From: Mycolicibacterium crocinum
GTDB taxonomy: Bacteria > Actinomycetota > Actinomycetes > Mycobacteriales > Mycobacteriaceae
Direction of reading: 5' to 3'
Assembly: GCF_022370635.2 (NCBI RefSeq)
Contig: NZ_CP092362.2
Span: 1,488,001 to 1,552,000 of the forward strand
Length of the DNA: 64,000 bases
The position numbers were made by a program, and so were the translations under genes. Shown piece after piece: positions 23,397-32,708 of the stretch; position 1 is the stretch's first letter; every line of letters begins with the position of its first letter. The notes beneath the pieces are model-generated. The model was not told the DNA's origin. It searched no databases and worked only from the letters and a program-made list of their open reading frames with translations.

Positions 23397-25025
23397 CGAT
23401 ACGACCGGCCCTGGCGACGGCCCGGCGCAGCCGCCTACGCCCGACGCCGGATCCGGACCTTCCTGCACCCGCCGGTGACCGTCGTGCCCGCGCCTGCCGA
23501 TCTGATCAAAGACCACGACGTCGCGGTGCGAATGCGCGACGGAGTCACGTTGCGTGTCAACGTCTATCGCCCGCCGGGAGACGGCCCCTTCCCGGTCATC
23601 ATGTCGGTGCACCCGTACGGCAAGGACGCGCTGCCACGGCGGACCCGTCGCGGCTGGCGGCTCAACTTCCAATTCCGGATCATGAATCAGCCTGAGCCCG
23701 TGTGGATTTCGAGCGAAACCGGATGGGAGGCGCCCGATCCCGTGGCGTGGGTCGGTCGCGGCTACGTCGTGATCAACGCCGACGCGCGGGGCGCGGGCAC
23801 GTCCGACGGGACGGGTTCACTGTTGACCGACGACGAGGCCCGCGACACCTACGATCTGATCGAATGGGCCGGGACCCAACCCTGGTCCAACGGCCGGGTG
23901 GGCATGCTGGGTGTGTCGTATCTGGCGCTCTCGCAATACAAGCCGGCGGCACTGCATCCGCCGCACCTCGCGGCGATCTGCCCCTGGGAGGGATTCACCG
24001 ACGCCTACCGCGATTTCATGACGCCGGGTGGTGTCCCCGAACGTGGCTTCTCGGTGATCTGGCAGACCCTGACGCGCCGCGTTGCCCGCCTGTCGGTCGA
24101 CCTCGCCGAGCAGCGCCGCAGGCATCCGCTGCGCGATGCGTGGTGGCAATCCATCACCCCGGACCTGGCGCGCATCGAAGTGCCGATCCTGGCCTGTGCC
24201 AGCTTCTCCGACCACAACCTGCACAGCCAGGGCTCATGGCGGCTCGTCGAGCGGGCCGGCTCGCACGAGCGCAGCGCCTACGCGCATCGCGGTGGCAAGT
24301 GGGCCGTCTTCTACAGCGACGCGGCACAACGGGCTCAGGCGGCATTCTTCGACCGTCATCTGAAGAATCTCGACGTGCCCGCCTTGCCGCGCGTCCGGCT
24401 GGAAGTTCGCGAACGCCGCGACGCGGTGGTCACGGTGCGCGACGAGCACGAGTGGCCACTGGCCCGAACTCGTTGGACCACACTGCATCTCGGCGACGAC
24501 GGCACGCTCACCGGATCCGAACCCGCCACCACCGGCACCGCGACGTTTCGGCTGCGTCGCCAAGCCGTGGCCTTCTCGCACCGCTTCGACCGCGACGTCG
24601 AGCTCACCGGCCCGATGAGCCTGCGGCTGCGGGTCTCGTTGAACGGCGCCGACGACGCGCACCTGTTCGTCGGCGTCGAGAAGTGGAGCGACGGGCACTA
24701 CGTACCGTTCGAAGGCTCCTACGGTTACGGCCGGGACCGGATCGCCGACGGCCGGCTACGGCTGGCGTTGCGCGAATCCCTGGACGCCGCGCACCCGGTG
24801 CGGCCGGGTGAAATTGTCGATGCCGACATCCCGTTGAGTGCGTCGTCGACAGTGTTCCGCGCCGGCGACGAGCTGCGGCTGCTGATCGCCGGCCGGTACC
24901 TCGAGCCGTTCAATCCACTGTTCGGCCACCTGCCCGCGCGGTACTCGCCCAGCCGTCGCGGGAGCGCCGTCGTGCACTGGGGACCGGGTGCCTCGACGTT
25001 GACGATTCCTGTCATACCCGGATGA
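23388..25025 (+). CDS. CocE/NonD family alpha/beta hydrolase
   Basis: A 545-residue hydrolase of the X-Pro dipeptidyl-peptidase/cocaine-esterase family. The catalytic Ser lies in VGMLGVSYLALSQ near residue 180, the oxyanion tyrosine in HPYGKDA, and NADARGAGTSDG is the conserved loop. The C-terminal beta-sandwich jelly roll spans about 370-540. Substrates of the family are esters and peptides, and none can be named. It was probably next to the DUF4349 gene before the M23 module was inserted; the ATG at 23388 was chosen over the in-frame upstream CTG/ATG extension. Confidence 0.85.
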   Translation: MATRYDRPWRRPGAAAYARRRIRTFLHPPVTVVPAPADLIKDHDVAVRMRDGVTLRVNVYRPPGDGPFPVIMSVHPYGKDALPRRTRRGWRLNFQFRIMNQPEPVWISSETGWEAPDPVAWVGRGYVVINADARGAGTSDGTGSLLTDDEARDTYDLIEWAGTQPWSNGRVGMLGVSYLALSQYKPAALHPPHLAAICPWEGFTDAYRDFMTPGGVPERGFSVIWQTLTRRVARLSVDLAEQRRRHPLRDAWWQSITPDLARIEVPILACASFSDHNLHSQGSWRLVERAGSHERSAYAHRGGKWAVFYSDAAQRAQAAFFDRHLKNLDVPALPRVRLEVRERRDAVVTVRDEHEWPLARTRWTTLHLGDDGTLTGSEPATTGTATFRLRRQAVAFSHRFDRDVELTGPMSLRLRVSLNGADDAHLFVGVEKWSDGHYVPFEGSYGYGRDRIADGRLRLALRESLDAAHPVRPGEIVDADIPLSASSTVFRAGDELRLLIAGRYLEPFNPLFGHLPARYSPSRRGSAVVHWGPGASTLTIPVIPG

Positions 25026-25088
25026 GAATGTTGTGGCCTCGGCGTTCCGACTTTTAGGCACCACGACAACTTCCGGAGGTTCTTCATC

Positions 25089-25838
25089 ATGCGTATCGCG
25101 GTAGCAGGCGCGACCGGCAATATCGGGGCTCGCACCGCAGCGGCCCTCGAACGCAACGGGCACGACGTGGTGCGGATCAGCCGCTCGCAGGGTGTCGACC
25201 TACTGACCGGCGAGGGTCTGGATGCGGCGCTCGCCGGCGTCGACGCGGTGGTCGACGCGATCAGCGCCCCGCCCATCGGTCCCGACGAGACCCGTGAGTA
25301 CTTCGCAACAACGACGACAAACCTGCTCGAAGCCGAGCAACGGGCCGGCGTGCGTCATCACGTGCTGCTCTCGATCGTCGGGATCAACCGAATCGACGGC
25401 GGTACCGCCCACTACGAGGGCAAGCGGGAGCAGGAACGTCTGATCGAAGCAGGGCCGGTGCCGTGGACGATCGTTCCGGCCGCGCAATTCCACGACTTCG
25501 CCGCGATGGCGGCAAGCTGGACCGAACAGGACGGCGTCGCGGTCATCGCCCCGCTGCTCGTCCAACCGATCGCGCCTGACGACATCGCCGCCGTGCTGGC
25601 CGAGGTCGCCGCCGGCGAGCCGCAGGGCCGCTACGTCGACGTCGTCGGCCCAGAAACCCAGGACCTGGTCGACATGGCCCGGCGCACCCACGCGGTGCTG
25701 GGCCGCTCGGTCAAGCTGGTCCCGTCCTGGGCCGGTCCGCTGGGCGAGGAGTTGGCCGGGAATGTCCTGCTTCCCGGCGAGGGCGCCCGCATCGCCCCGA
25801 CGACGTTCGAACAATGGCTGGCAGCCGGCGCGCAGTAG
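25089..25838 (+). CDS. NAD(P)-binding NmrA-like reductase
   Basis: A 249-residue atypical short-chain dehydrogenase. The Rossmann motif is MRIAVAGATGNIGARTAAAL at the N-terminus, and VDAISAPP, VLLSIVGINRID and VPAAQFHDF are conserved for the NmrA/quinone-reductase-like group. The catalytic Tyr-x3-Lys is replaced by YEGKREQE, which keeps a Tyr and Lys. A CCGGAGG ribosome site precedes the ATG. It is the last gene before a strong terminator. It may act on NAD(P)-linked small substrates or as a sensor of redox state. Confidence 0.85.
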   Translation: MRIAVAGATGNIGARTAAALERNGHDVVRISRSQGVDLLTGEGLDAALAGVDAVVDAISAPPIGPDETREYFATTTTNLLEAEQRAGVRHHVLLSIVGINRIDGGTAHYEGKREQERLIEAGPVPWTIVPAAQFHDFAAMAASWTEQDGVAVIAPLLVQPIAPDDIAAVLAEVAAGEPQGRYVDVVGPETQDLVDMARRTHAVLGRSVKLVPSWAGPLGEELAGNVLLPGEGARIAPTTFEQWLAAGAQ

Positions 25839-25841
25839 AAA

Positions 25842-25871
25842 AGAGGCCCATCCCTGGCGGGATGGGCCTCT
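25842..25871. terminator. Rho-independent terminator between the reductase and whiB3
   Basis: A 13-bp perfect stem AGAGGCCCATCCC / GGGATGGGCCTCT with a 4-nt loop lies 4 nt after the reductase stop and 19 nt before the whiB3 stop. It serves both convergent genes. TTCA follows on the plus strand. Confidence 0.8.
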
Positions 25872-25889
25872 TCACATGTTTGCTGAGGA

Positions 25890-26180
25890 TCAGGCGGATC
25901 GGCGAATTCCGCGCTTGAGCAACAACTCACGCTCCGATTCACTCAATCCACCCCAGATGCCATACGGCTCGGCGACAGCCAGGGCATGGGAACGGCATTG
26001 AGCAATCACCGGGCAACTCCGGCACATTTCCTTGGCGCGCATCTCGCGCTGGGCGCGGGCGCGGCCACGCTCGCCGTCAGGGTGGAAGAACATGGACGAA
26101 TCGACGCCTCGGCAGACGCCTTGCATCTGCCAATCCCAGATGTCGGCGTTCGGGCCAGGTAGCTGCTGCGGCTGTGGCAT
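25890..26180 (-). CDS. whiB3: WhiB3 redox-responsive transcription factor
   Basis: A 96-residue iron-sulphur protein that senses O2, NO and redox state and controls lipid and virulence genes with SigA. The 4Fe-4S ligands are Cys23, Cys53, Cys56 and Cys62 (EMCRSCPVIAQC). GIWGG is at 74-78 and a basic C-terminal RGIRRSA follows. The N-terminus MPQPQQLPGPNADIWDWQMQ is characteristic of WhiB3. The ATG at 26180 was chosen from homology; a longer in-frame opening has no ribosome site. It is the anchor for comparing this segment with M. tuberculosis. Confidence 0.95.
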   Translation of the reverse strand: MPQPQQLPGPNADIWDWQMQGVCRGVDSSMFFHPDGERGRARAQREMRAKEMCRSCPVIAQCRSHALAVAEPYGIWGGLSESERELLLKRGIRRSA

Positions 26181-26558
26181 TGGAAAACCCCTCTCTCCGC
26201 ACATCTTTCACATGCGTGAGTTGTGGAACCGATCCGAGCACTGTCGCCGGTGACTACTCGTGGGAACAAAGTTAGGGGCGCCTCGCAAAGCGCGTCAATA
26301 GCCGCACCATGTGCGCAATCACATAATCGCAGCTCGAGAATTTACATCACGTTCATCATTGCGACCCACCGCCGCCGGGTGAGGTGCTATTCGATGCGCG
26401 TTCATCGTGATGGTTTTGTGATTTGCGCAGGACGACGCCTCCGCAATCGCCACCGGATTTCCGCTCACCCAATAGGTAGTAAACACAGCCGTAACACGGC
26501 GACCACGAACTGTTAACTGAGATCTTTTCCGTCGTCGGTTGATAGCGTGCCGGGGCAG
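26181..26558. other. Long non-coding region upstream of whiB3
   Basis: I see no gene. It serves as the promoter region of whiB3 on the minus strand and of the TPR-like gene on the plus strand. The region is AT-richer than its surroundings around 26300-26530, as in regulated promoters, but no element could be assigned. whiB3 in other mycobacteria also has a long 5' region. Confidence 0.6.
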
Positions 26559-27368
26559 ATGGACGCCTCTGCATTGACCTCCGCCGCCTTCGGTGACAGC
26601 CCGGACCGCTGGCCGCTGCCCACCGCGCACACGCCCGAACAGCTGTGGCTGCGGGCCGTCGCAGCCGCCGGCCAGGGCCGATACAGCAGCGCGCGGACCG
26701 ACCTCGCCGCGCTGCGCCGGCGCGAACCCGCCGGCGCCCTGGCCTCGCTCTCGCTGAGCACCGAGGCGTCGTTGCTCCGTCAACTCGGCGGACATCGGCT
26801 CGCGGCCGGGTGGGACGGCCGCGCCCTGGCGGTGGCGCAGACCGCAGGCGACGGCCCGCTCGCCGTGCAGGCTCGCGCCGATGCCGTGGTGGGTCTGGCC
26901 GCCGACGCCCTCGGGCTGGGGCGGCTCGCGGCGTCGGCCCGACTGCTCGAGCGTGCCGGCGAGCTGACCCGCGAGGACGAGGTGCCGCGGTTGGTCGTCC
27001 GCCGGGCCTGGGTGAACGCCGAACTCGCGATGGCCCGCGGCCACGGCGAGGACGCCGTGACCCACGCCCGCCACGGGGCGGAGAATGCCGAGCAGATGCT
27101 GCCCGCTTTGCGGCGCCATCGGGTCAAGAGTGACGTGGTGCTCGCCGCCGCGCTGTGCTGCGCCGGGGACCTCGAGTCCGCCCGCACGGTCGCCGACGCC
27201 GCGCTGCGCGACACCGAGACCTATAGCCTGGTTCCGCTGCGCTGGGCGCTGGCGTGTCTGCTGGCCGATATCGGTAGTGCATCGCTTACGTCACAGCAGG
27301 TCTCGGCCATCCGAGACGACTGTGCAGGCCTTATCACACGGCGCGGCGGCCGGTGGAGTAGCCGCTAA
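26559..27368 (+). CDS. TPR-like protein upstream of sigD (Rv3415c-like)
   Basis: A roughly 269-residue Ala/Leu/Arg-rich helical protein starting MDASALTSAAFGDSPDRWPL. Repeated helix pairs (RYSSARTDLAALRRREPAGA, then LAASARLLERAGELTREDEV) resemble tetratricopeptide-like repeats. It sits between whiB3 and sigD, as Rv3415c does. No function is known. The ATG at 26559 is used; GTG at 26547 would add 4 residues. Its partner is unknown; the place next to whiB3 and sigD suggests a link to stress regulation, an inference. Confidence 0.78.
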   Translation: MDASALTSAAFGDSPDRWPLPTAHTPEQLWLRAVAAAGQGRYSSARTDLAALRRREPAGALASLSLSTEASLLRQLGGHRLAAGWDGRALAVAQTAGDGPLAVQARADAVVGLAADALGLGRLAASARLLERAGELTREDEVPRLVVRRAWVNAELAMARGHGEDAVTHARHGAENAEQMLPALRRHRVKSDVVLAAALCCAGDLESARTVADAALRDTETYSLVPLRWALACLLADIGSASLTSQQVSAIRDDCAGLITRRGGRWSSR

Positions 27369-27455
27369 CACCCGATCGGCAGTTCGGGCCGATATTGTCT
27401 AGCTGAATGGCTGCCGGGAAGCGTCCCGTACGTAACGTTGGAGATATCGCCGTCG

Positions 27456-28034
27456 ATGACAATTCCAGGAGAACGTCTCGACGCCGCCGTTGCTGAGGCA
27501 GTGGCCGGCAGCCGGGATGCCCTCCGGGAAGTTGTGGAGACCATCCGCCCCATCGTGGTCCGTTATGTCCGGGCTCGCCTGGGGTCCACGGAGCGGGTCG
27601 GTCTCTCTGCCGACGACGTCGCTCAGGAGGTTTGCTTGGCCGCCATCCAGGCGCTGCCGCGCTATCAGGATCAGGGTCGCCCCTTCCTGGCCTTCGTGTA
27701 CGGCATCGCTGCTCATAAGGTCGCCGACGCGCATCGCGCCGCGGCCCGTAACCGTTCCGACCCCACCGATGTGGTGCCGGAGCGGTTCTCGCTCGACGCT
27801 GGCCCCGAGCAGATGGCGATGCAGTCGGACTCCGCCGCGCGGATGACCAAATTGTTGGAGATCCTGCCCGAGAAGCAGCGCGAGATTCTGATGCTGCGCA
27901 TCGTGGTCGGGTTGTCCGCCGAGGAGACCGCCGATGCGGTCGGCAGCACACCGGGTGCGGTGCGGGTCGCCCAGCACCGAGCCTTGGCCAAGTTGAAGAC
28001 CGAGATCACCGCGGCAGGTAACGGCTATGCCTGA
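27456..28034 (+). CDS. sigD: ECF sigma factor SigD
   Basis: A 192-residue sigma factor. Region 2 spans about 25-95 (VVRYVRARL, then SADDVAQEVCLAAIQALPRY and RPFLAFVYGIAAHKVADAHR), and region 4 about 135-185 (LPEKQREILMLRIVVGLSAE, then VRVAQHRALAKLK). SigD controls genes active in late growth and starvation. The start MTIPGERLDA at 27456 matches the known protein; GGAG lies upstream. It overlaps the anti-sigma gene by 8 bp, so they are translated together. Confidence 0.95.
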   Translation: MTIPGERLDAAVAEAVAGSRDALREVVETIRPIVVRYVRARLGSTERVGLSADDVAQEVCLAAIQALPRYQDQGRPFLAFVYGIAAHKVADAHRAAARNRSDPTDVVPERFSLDAGPEQMAMQSDSAARMTKLLEILPEKQREILMLRIVVGLSAEETADAVGSTPGAVRVAQHRALAKLKTEITAAGNGYA

Positions 28035-29301
28035 CTTCGGACGAAATTCTCGCAACGACGATCCGTCGCTCGACGCCATCCTGGCCAGCGAGCGCTTCAT
28101 CGACGCCCTGGCCGCCGGGTATCCGGTGGCCCCGCAGGACCGAGCCGACGCCGAGCTGGCCGACCTTTTGGGTGGCTGGCGCGACGAGATGCGCTGGCCG
28201 CCGGCGACCGGGCTGATCACCGAACGCGACGCGGTCACGGCGCTGCGCGCCGGGCTGGCGGAGAAGCAGAGCAGCGGACGTAGCAGGCGCGGTTTGAGCA
28301 TTGTCGGCGCAGCGGCTGCCGGTGTGCTGGCCCTCGGCGGTTTCGGTGCGGTCGTGGCCGGTGCCGGGCCCGGTGACTCCCTCTACGGGCTGCGCACGAT
28401 GCTGTTCGGCACACCGACGCAGGTCCGCGACGACCAAGTGGCCCTGGCCTCGGCCAAAGAGCAGCTCGCCGAGGTCCAGCAGCTGGTTGCCAAGGGCGAC
28501 TGGGAGGGGGCCCAGGCCAAGCTGGTCGAGGTCAACAGCCAGGTGAGCACAGTGGCTGATCAGCCGGAGAAGGCGCAGGTCCTCGAGCAGTGGAACCAGC
28601 TGTCGGCGAAGGTCGTGCAGAAGGATCCGGAGGCCACCGTGCCACCGGGCATCACCTACACGGTTCCGGCGTCGGCCCCCGAGCAACTGGTCCCGGCTGT
28701 GATCACGCCGTCCAACGGACCCGAGGTGCCGCCCACCAGCGTCCCGGATCTGCCGTCGATCACGATCTCCACGACACCCTCGGACGGGACCGGCACGTCC
28801 GGTCCCTCGACATCGGAGACTCCGACCTCGCCGACCCAGCAGACGGATCCGTCGACCACGACGACGGTCCCGACGACCACGACCGTCGCGCCGACCACGA
28901 CGACGCAGCCGACGACGACGCCGCCCACCACGCCGACGAGTGCCACCACGACCACGACGCGGTTGCCGACGACGACCACCACGACGACCACGCTGGCCGG
29001 GGCGACGTCGAGTGTCAGCTCGGCGGCCCAGTCGCCGGCTTTGGCGACGACGACCGCGGCGGCGCCGGAACCTCCTGCTGCCGCGGCCACCACGTCGACG
29101 GCGGTCGTCGAGCAGCAGCAGTCATCGGTACCGGCCACGGTGCCTCAGACGATCGCCTCGGTGCCGTCGACGGCCTTCCAGACGCCTCGTACGCAGTCGC
29201 CGAATGCTGTGATCACCACCACGATGATGTTCCCGATGCCGCAGGCGCCGCAGCTGCCGCAATTGCCGAAGCTGCCGAGTTTCGGCGGTCAGGGCAGCTG
29301 A
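28027..29301 (+). CDS. rsdA: Anti-sigma-D factor RsdA
   Basis: A 424-residue membrane protein holding SigD inactive. The cytoplasmic N-terminus (about 1-87) contains the sigma-binding helices (LDAILASERFIDALAAG, then DAELADLLGGW). A membrane segment spans 89-113, followed by GAGPGDSLYGLRTMLFGTP typical of anti-sigma-D proteins. The outer part has a helical domain at about 140-205 and then a Thr/Pro/Ser-rich low-complexity tail, longer than the roughly 300-residue M. tuberculosis form. Regulated proteolysis is known to release SigD. It overlaps sigD. Confidence 0.93.
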   Translation: MPDFGRNSRNDDPSLDAILASERFIDALAAGYPVAPQDRADAELADLLGGWRDEMRWPPATGLITERDAVTALRAGLAEKQSSGRSRRGLSIVGAAAAGVLALGGFGAVVAGAGPGDSLYGLRTMLFGTPTQVRDDQVALASAKEQLAEVQQLVAKGDWEGAQAKLVEVNSQVSTVADQPEKAQVLEQWNQLSAKVVQKDPEATVPPGITYTVPASAPEQLVPAVITPSNGPEVPPTSVPDLPSITISTTPSDGTGTSGPSTSETPTSPTQQTDPSTTTTVPTTTTVAPTTTTQPTTTPPTTPTSATTTTTRLPTTTTTTTTLAGATSSVSSAAQSPALATTTAAAPEPPAAAATTSTAVVEQQQSSVPATVPQTIASVPSTAFQTPRTQSPNAVITTTMMFPMPQAPQLPQLPKLPSFGGQGS

Positions 29302-29302
29302 C

Positions 29303-29325
29303 GCTGAGCGGTTTTCTCGCTCAGC
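29303..29325. terminator. Hairpin after rsdA
   Basis: GCTGAGCG and CGCTCAGC pair around a 7-nt loop, directly after the rsdA stop and 20 nt before the end of the convergent DUF5319 gene. It is followed by AGAAAA. Confidence 0.55.
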
Positions 29326-29344
29326 AGAAAATCAACTCCGCGGT

Positions 29345-29749
29345 TCAGCGGAAGCCGTCGTAGTCCGACGTCGCTTCGTTCAGTGAGGCGTCGGCGTATC
29401 CGCGGCAGTAATCCCACGTGACGTAGGCGTCCGGCTCGGGGTCGTACGCCGGCTCGTGCGGACGGACGGTGCCGTCGACCAACAGCTGAAGTAGGTTGGC
29501 GCGCAACATATCCCAGTCGTGGTAGTGGTCCTGCTGGCATTCGTCGCAGCAGACCACCAGCCCACGGATTCCGCGGTGGGCGAGCAGTGCCTCGTAGACC
29601 GCCAGGTCTGCCAGATCGGCTTCGACCGCGGCGCGCTCCTGGGGGTCCAGGGGCTGCCCGGGCTCCAATGCATCCAGCGCAGCCGACGGGTCGGCCGGGT
29701 CATCGGCGAACGGATCTGGTGGCAGGCCTGGTGGGAGGTGGTCGCGCAC
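29345..29749 (-). CDS. DUF5319 family protein (Rv3412-like)
   Basis: A 134-residue acidic protein conserved in actinobacteria and always beside guaB2/sigD. VVCCDECQQDHYHDWDMLRA has a Cys-Cys-x2-Cys-x3-His cluster that could bind metal. EPDAYVTWDYCRGYADA is its C-terminal signature. Function is unknown. It starts with GTG and is divergent from guaB2. Convergence with rsdA at its 3' end is conserved. Confidence 0.85.
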   Translation of the reverse strand: MRDHLPPGLPPDPFADDPADPSAALDALEPGQPLDPQERAAVEADLADLAVYEALLAHRGIRGLVVCCDECQQDHYHDWDMLRANLLQLLVDGTVRPHEPAYDPEPDAYVTWDYCRGYADASLNEATSDYDGFR

Positions 29750-29806
29750 GAGTCCACACTACGTAACGCGGCGGGTATCGCGCCAGGGAACGCCACCGTG
29801 AGCCGA

Positions 29807-31438
<1,632 letters not shown>

Positions 31439-31457
31439 GGGTCGACTCGTGCGTGAC

Positions 31458-32585
31458 ATGGTTGAAATCGGCATGGGCAGAACTGCCCGTCGCACTTACG
31501 AACTCGACGACATCAACATCGTTCCGTCCCGGCGGACGCGGTCGTCGAAGGATGTCTCTACCGCCTGGCAGCTCGATGCCTACCGGTTCGAGATCCCGGT
31601 CGTGGCCCACCCGACCGACGCCTTGGTGTCCCCGGAGTTCGCCATCGAAATGGGCCGCCTCGGCGGGCTCGGTGTGCTCAACGGCGAAGGTCTGATCGGC
31701 AGGCACGCCGACGTCGAGGCCAAGATCGCCCAGGTGATCGAGGCGGCCGAGAAGGAGCCCGAGCCGTCGGCGGCGATCCGGCTGCTGCAGCAGCTGCACG
31801 CCGCGCCGCTGGACCCCGAGCTACTCGGTGCCGCGGTGGCCCGCATCCGCGACGCCGGAGTCACGACCGCGGTACGGGTGAGCCCGCAGAACGCCCAGGC
31901 ACTGACCCCGGCGCTGGTGCAGGCCGGCGTTGAGCTGCTGGTCATCCAGGGCACGATCATCTCCGCCGAGCGGGTGGCGTCCGATGGTGAGCCGTTGAAC
32001 CTGAAGACGTTCATCTCGGAGCTCGACATTCCGGTGGTGGCCGGCGGCGTGTTGGATCACCGCACCGCGCTGCACTTGATGCGCACCGGCGCGGCCGGCG
32101 TCATCGTCGGCTACGGCTCGACGCTCGGGGTGACCACCAGTGACGAGGTGCTGGGCATCAGCGTGCCGATGGCCACCGCGATCGCCGACGCCGCCGCGGC
32201 CCGACGGGAGTACCTCGACGAAACCGGTGGGCGCTACGTCCACGTGCTGGCCGACGGCGACATCCACACCTCGGGTGACCTCGCCAAGGCGATCGCCTGC
32301 GGTGCCGACGCCGTCGTGCTGGGCACTCCGCTGGCCGAGTCCGCCGAGGCTCTCGGCGACGGCTGGTTCTGGCCGGTGGCCGCGGCGCACCCGTCGCTGC
32401 CACGCGGTGCGCTGCTGCAGATCGCGGCGGGGGAGCGGCCCTCGCTGGACAAGGTGCTCAACGGCCCGTCCGACGACCCGTTCGGCTCGCTCAACCTGGT
32501 CGGCGGCCTGCGCCGCTCGATGGCCAAGGCCGGGTACTGCGATCTCAAGGAGTTCCAGAAGGTCGGCCTGACCGTCGGCCGCTGA
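31458..32585 (+). CDS. guaB3: GuaB3, IMPDH/GMP-reductase family protein
   Basis: A 375-residue TIM-barrel protein of the IMPDH family without CBS domains. It starts MVEIGMGRTARRTYELDDIN. The barrel is kept (IPVVAHPTDALVSPEFAIEM, then VIVGYGSTLGVTTSDEVLGI), but the place of the catalytic Cys loop GPGSICTT reads GYGSTLGVTT, without Cys. Its biochemical role in mycobacteria has been considered unclear; it is conserved directly after guaB2. It may interact with GuaB2 or bind purine nucleotides. GTG at 31449 is an alternative start. Confidence 0.9.
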   Translation: MVEIGMGRTARRTYELDDINIVPSRRTRSSKDVSTAWQLDAYRFEIPVVAHPTDALVSPEFAIEMGRLGGLGVLNGEGLIGRHADVEAKIAQVIEAAEKEPEPSAAIRLLQQLHAAPLDPELLGAAVARIRDAGVTTAVRVSPQNAQALTPALVQAGVELLVIQGTIISAERVASDGEPLNLKTFISELDIPVVAGGVLDHRTALHLMRTGAAGVIVGYGSTLGVTTSDEVLGISVPMATAIADAAAARREYLDETGGRYVHVLADGDIHTSGDLAKAIACGADAVVLGTPLAESAEALGDGWFWPVAAAHPSLPRGALLQIAAGERPSLDKVLNGPSDDPFGSLNLVGGLRRSMAKAGYCDLKEFQKVGLTVGR

Positions 32586-32595
32586 GGTTTTTCCG

Positions 32596-32651
32596 CGAGC
32601 GTCACTCCAGCGTCACTGTCGGCGCCGAACGTGACACTAGGGTGACGCTCG
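32596..32651 (+). terminator. Long imperfect hairpin after guaB3
   Basis: CGAGCGTCAC and GTGACGCTCG form a perfect 10-bp outer stem; inner GTCAC/GTGAC can pair further around a GGCGCC top. It lies 11 nt after the guaB3 stop and before the choD operator, and should end the guaB2-guaB3 transcript. Confidence 0.55.
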
Positions 32652-32678
32652 AAGAATTAGGCGCACCTCGCTAGCTTG

Positions 32679-32692
32679 TTACCGATCGGTAA
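32679..32692. promoter_or_regulatory. Palindromic operator upstream of choD
   Basis: TTACCGATCGGTAA is a perfect 14-bp palindrome ending 16 nt before the choD ATG. It has the look of a TetR-family site. It does not match the cholesterol regulator KstR or KstR2 consensus as I know them, so choD seems to respond to a separate regulator not present nearby. Confidence 0.6.
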
Positions 32693-32708
32693 GTTCATAC
32701 TGGATCGT

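Noticed and set aside
27431..27458. GTAACG and CGAT 16 nt apart, like a SigD promoter
   Set aside because: The CGAT overlaps the sigD start codon, so it could not serve this start; probably chance.
28800..29020. ACG/ACC-rich repeat array as a candidate tandem DNA repeat or CRISPR
   Set aside because: It is the codon pattern of the Thr-rich tail of RsdA; no spacer structure. No CRISPR array was found anywhere.
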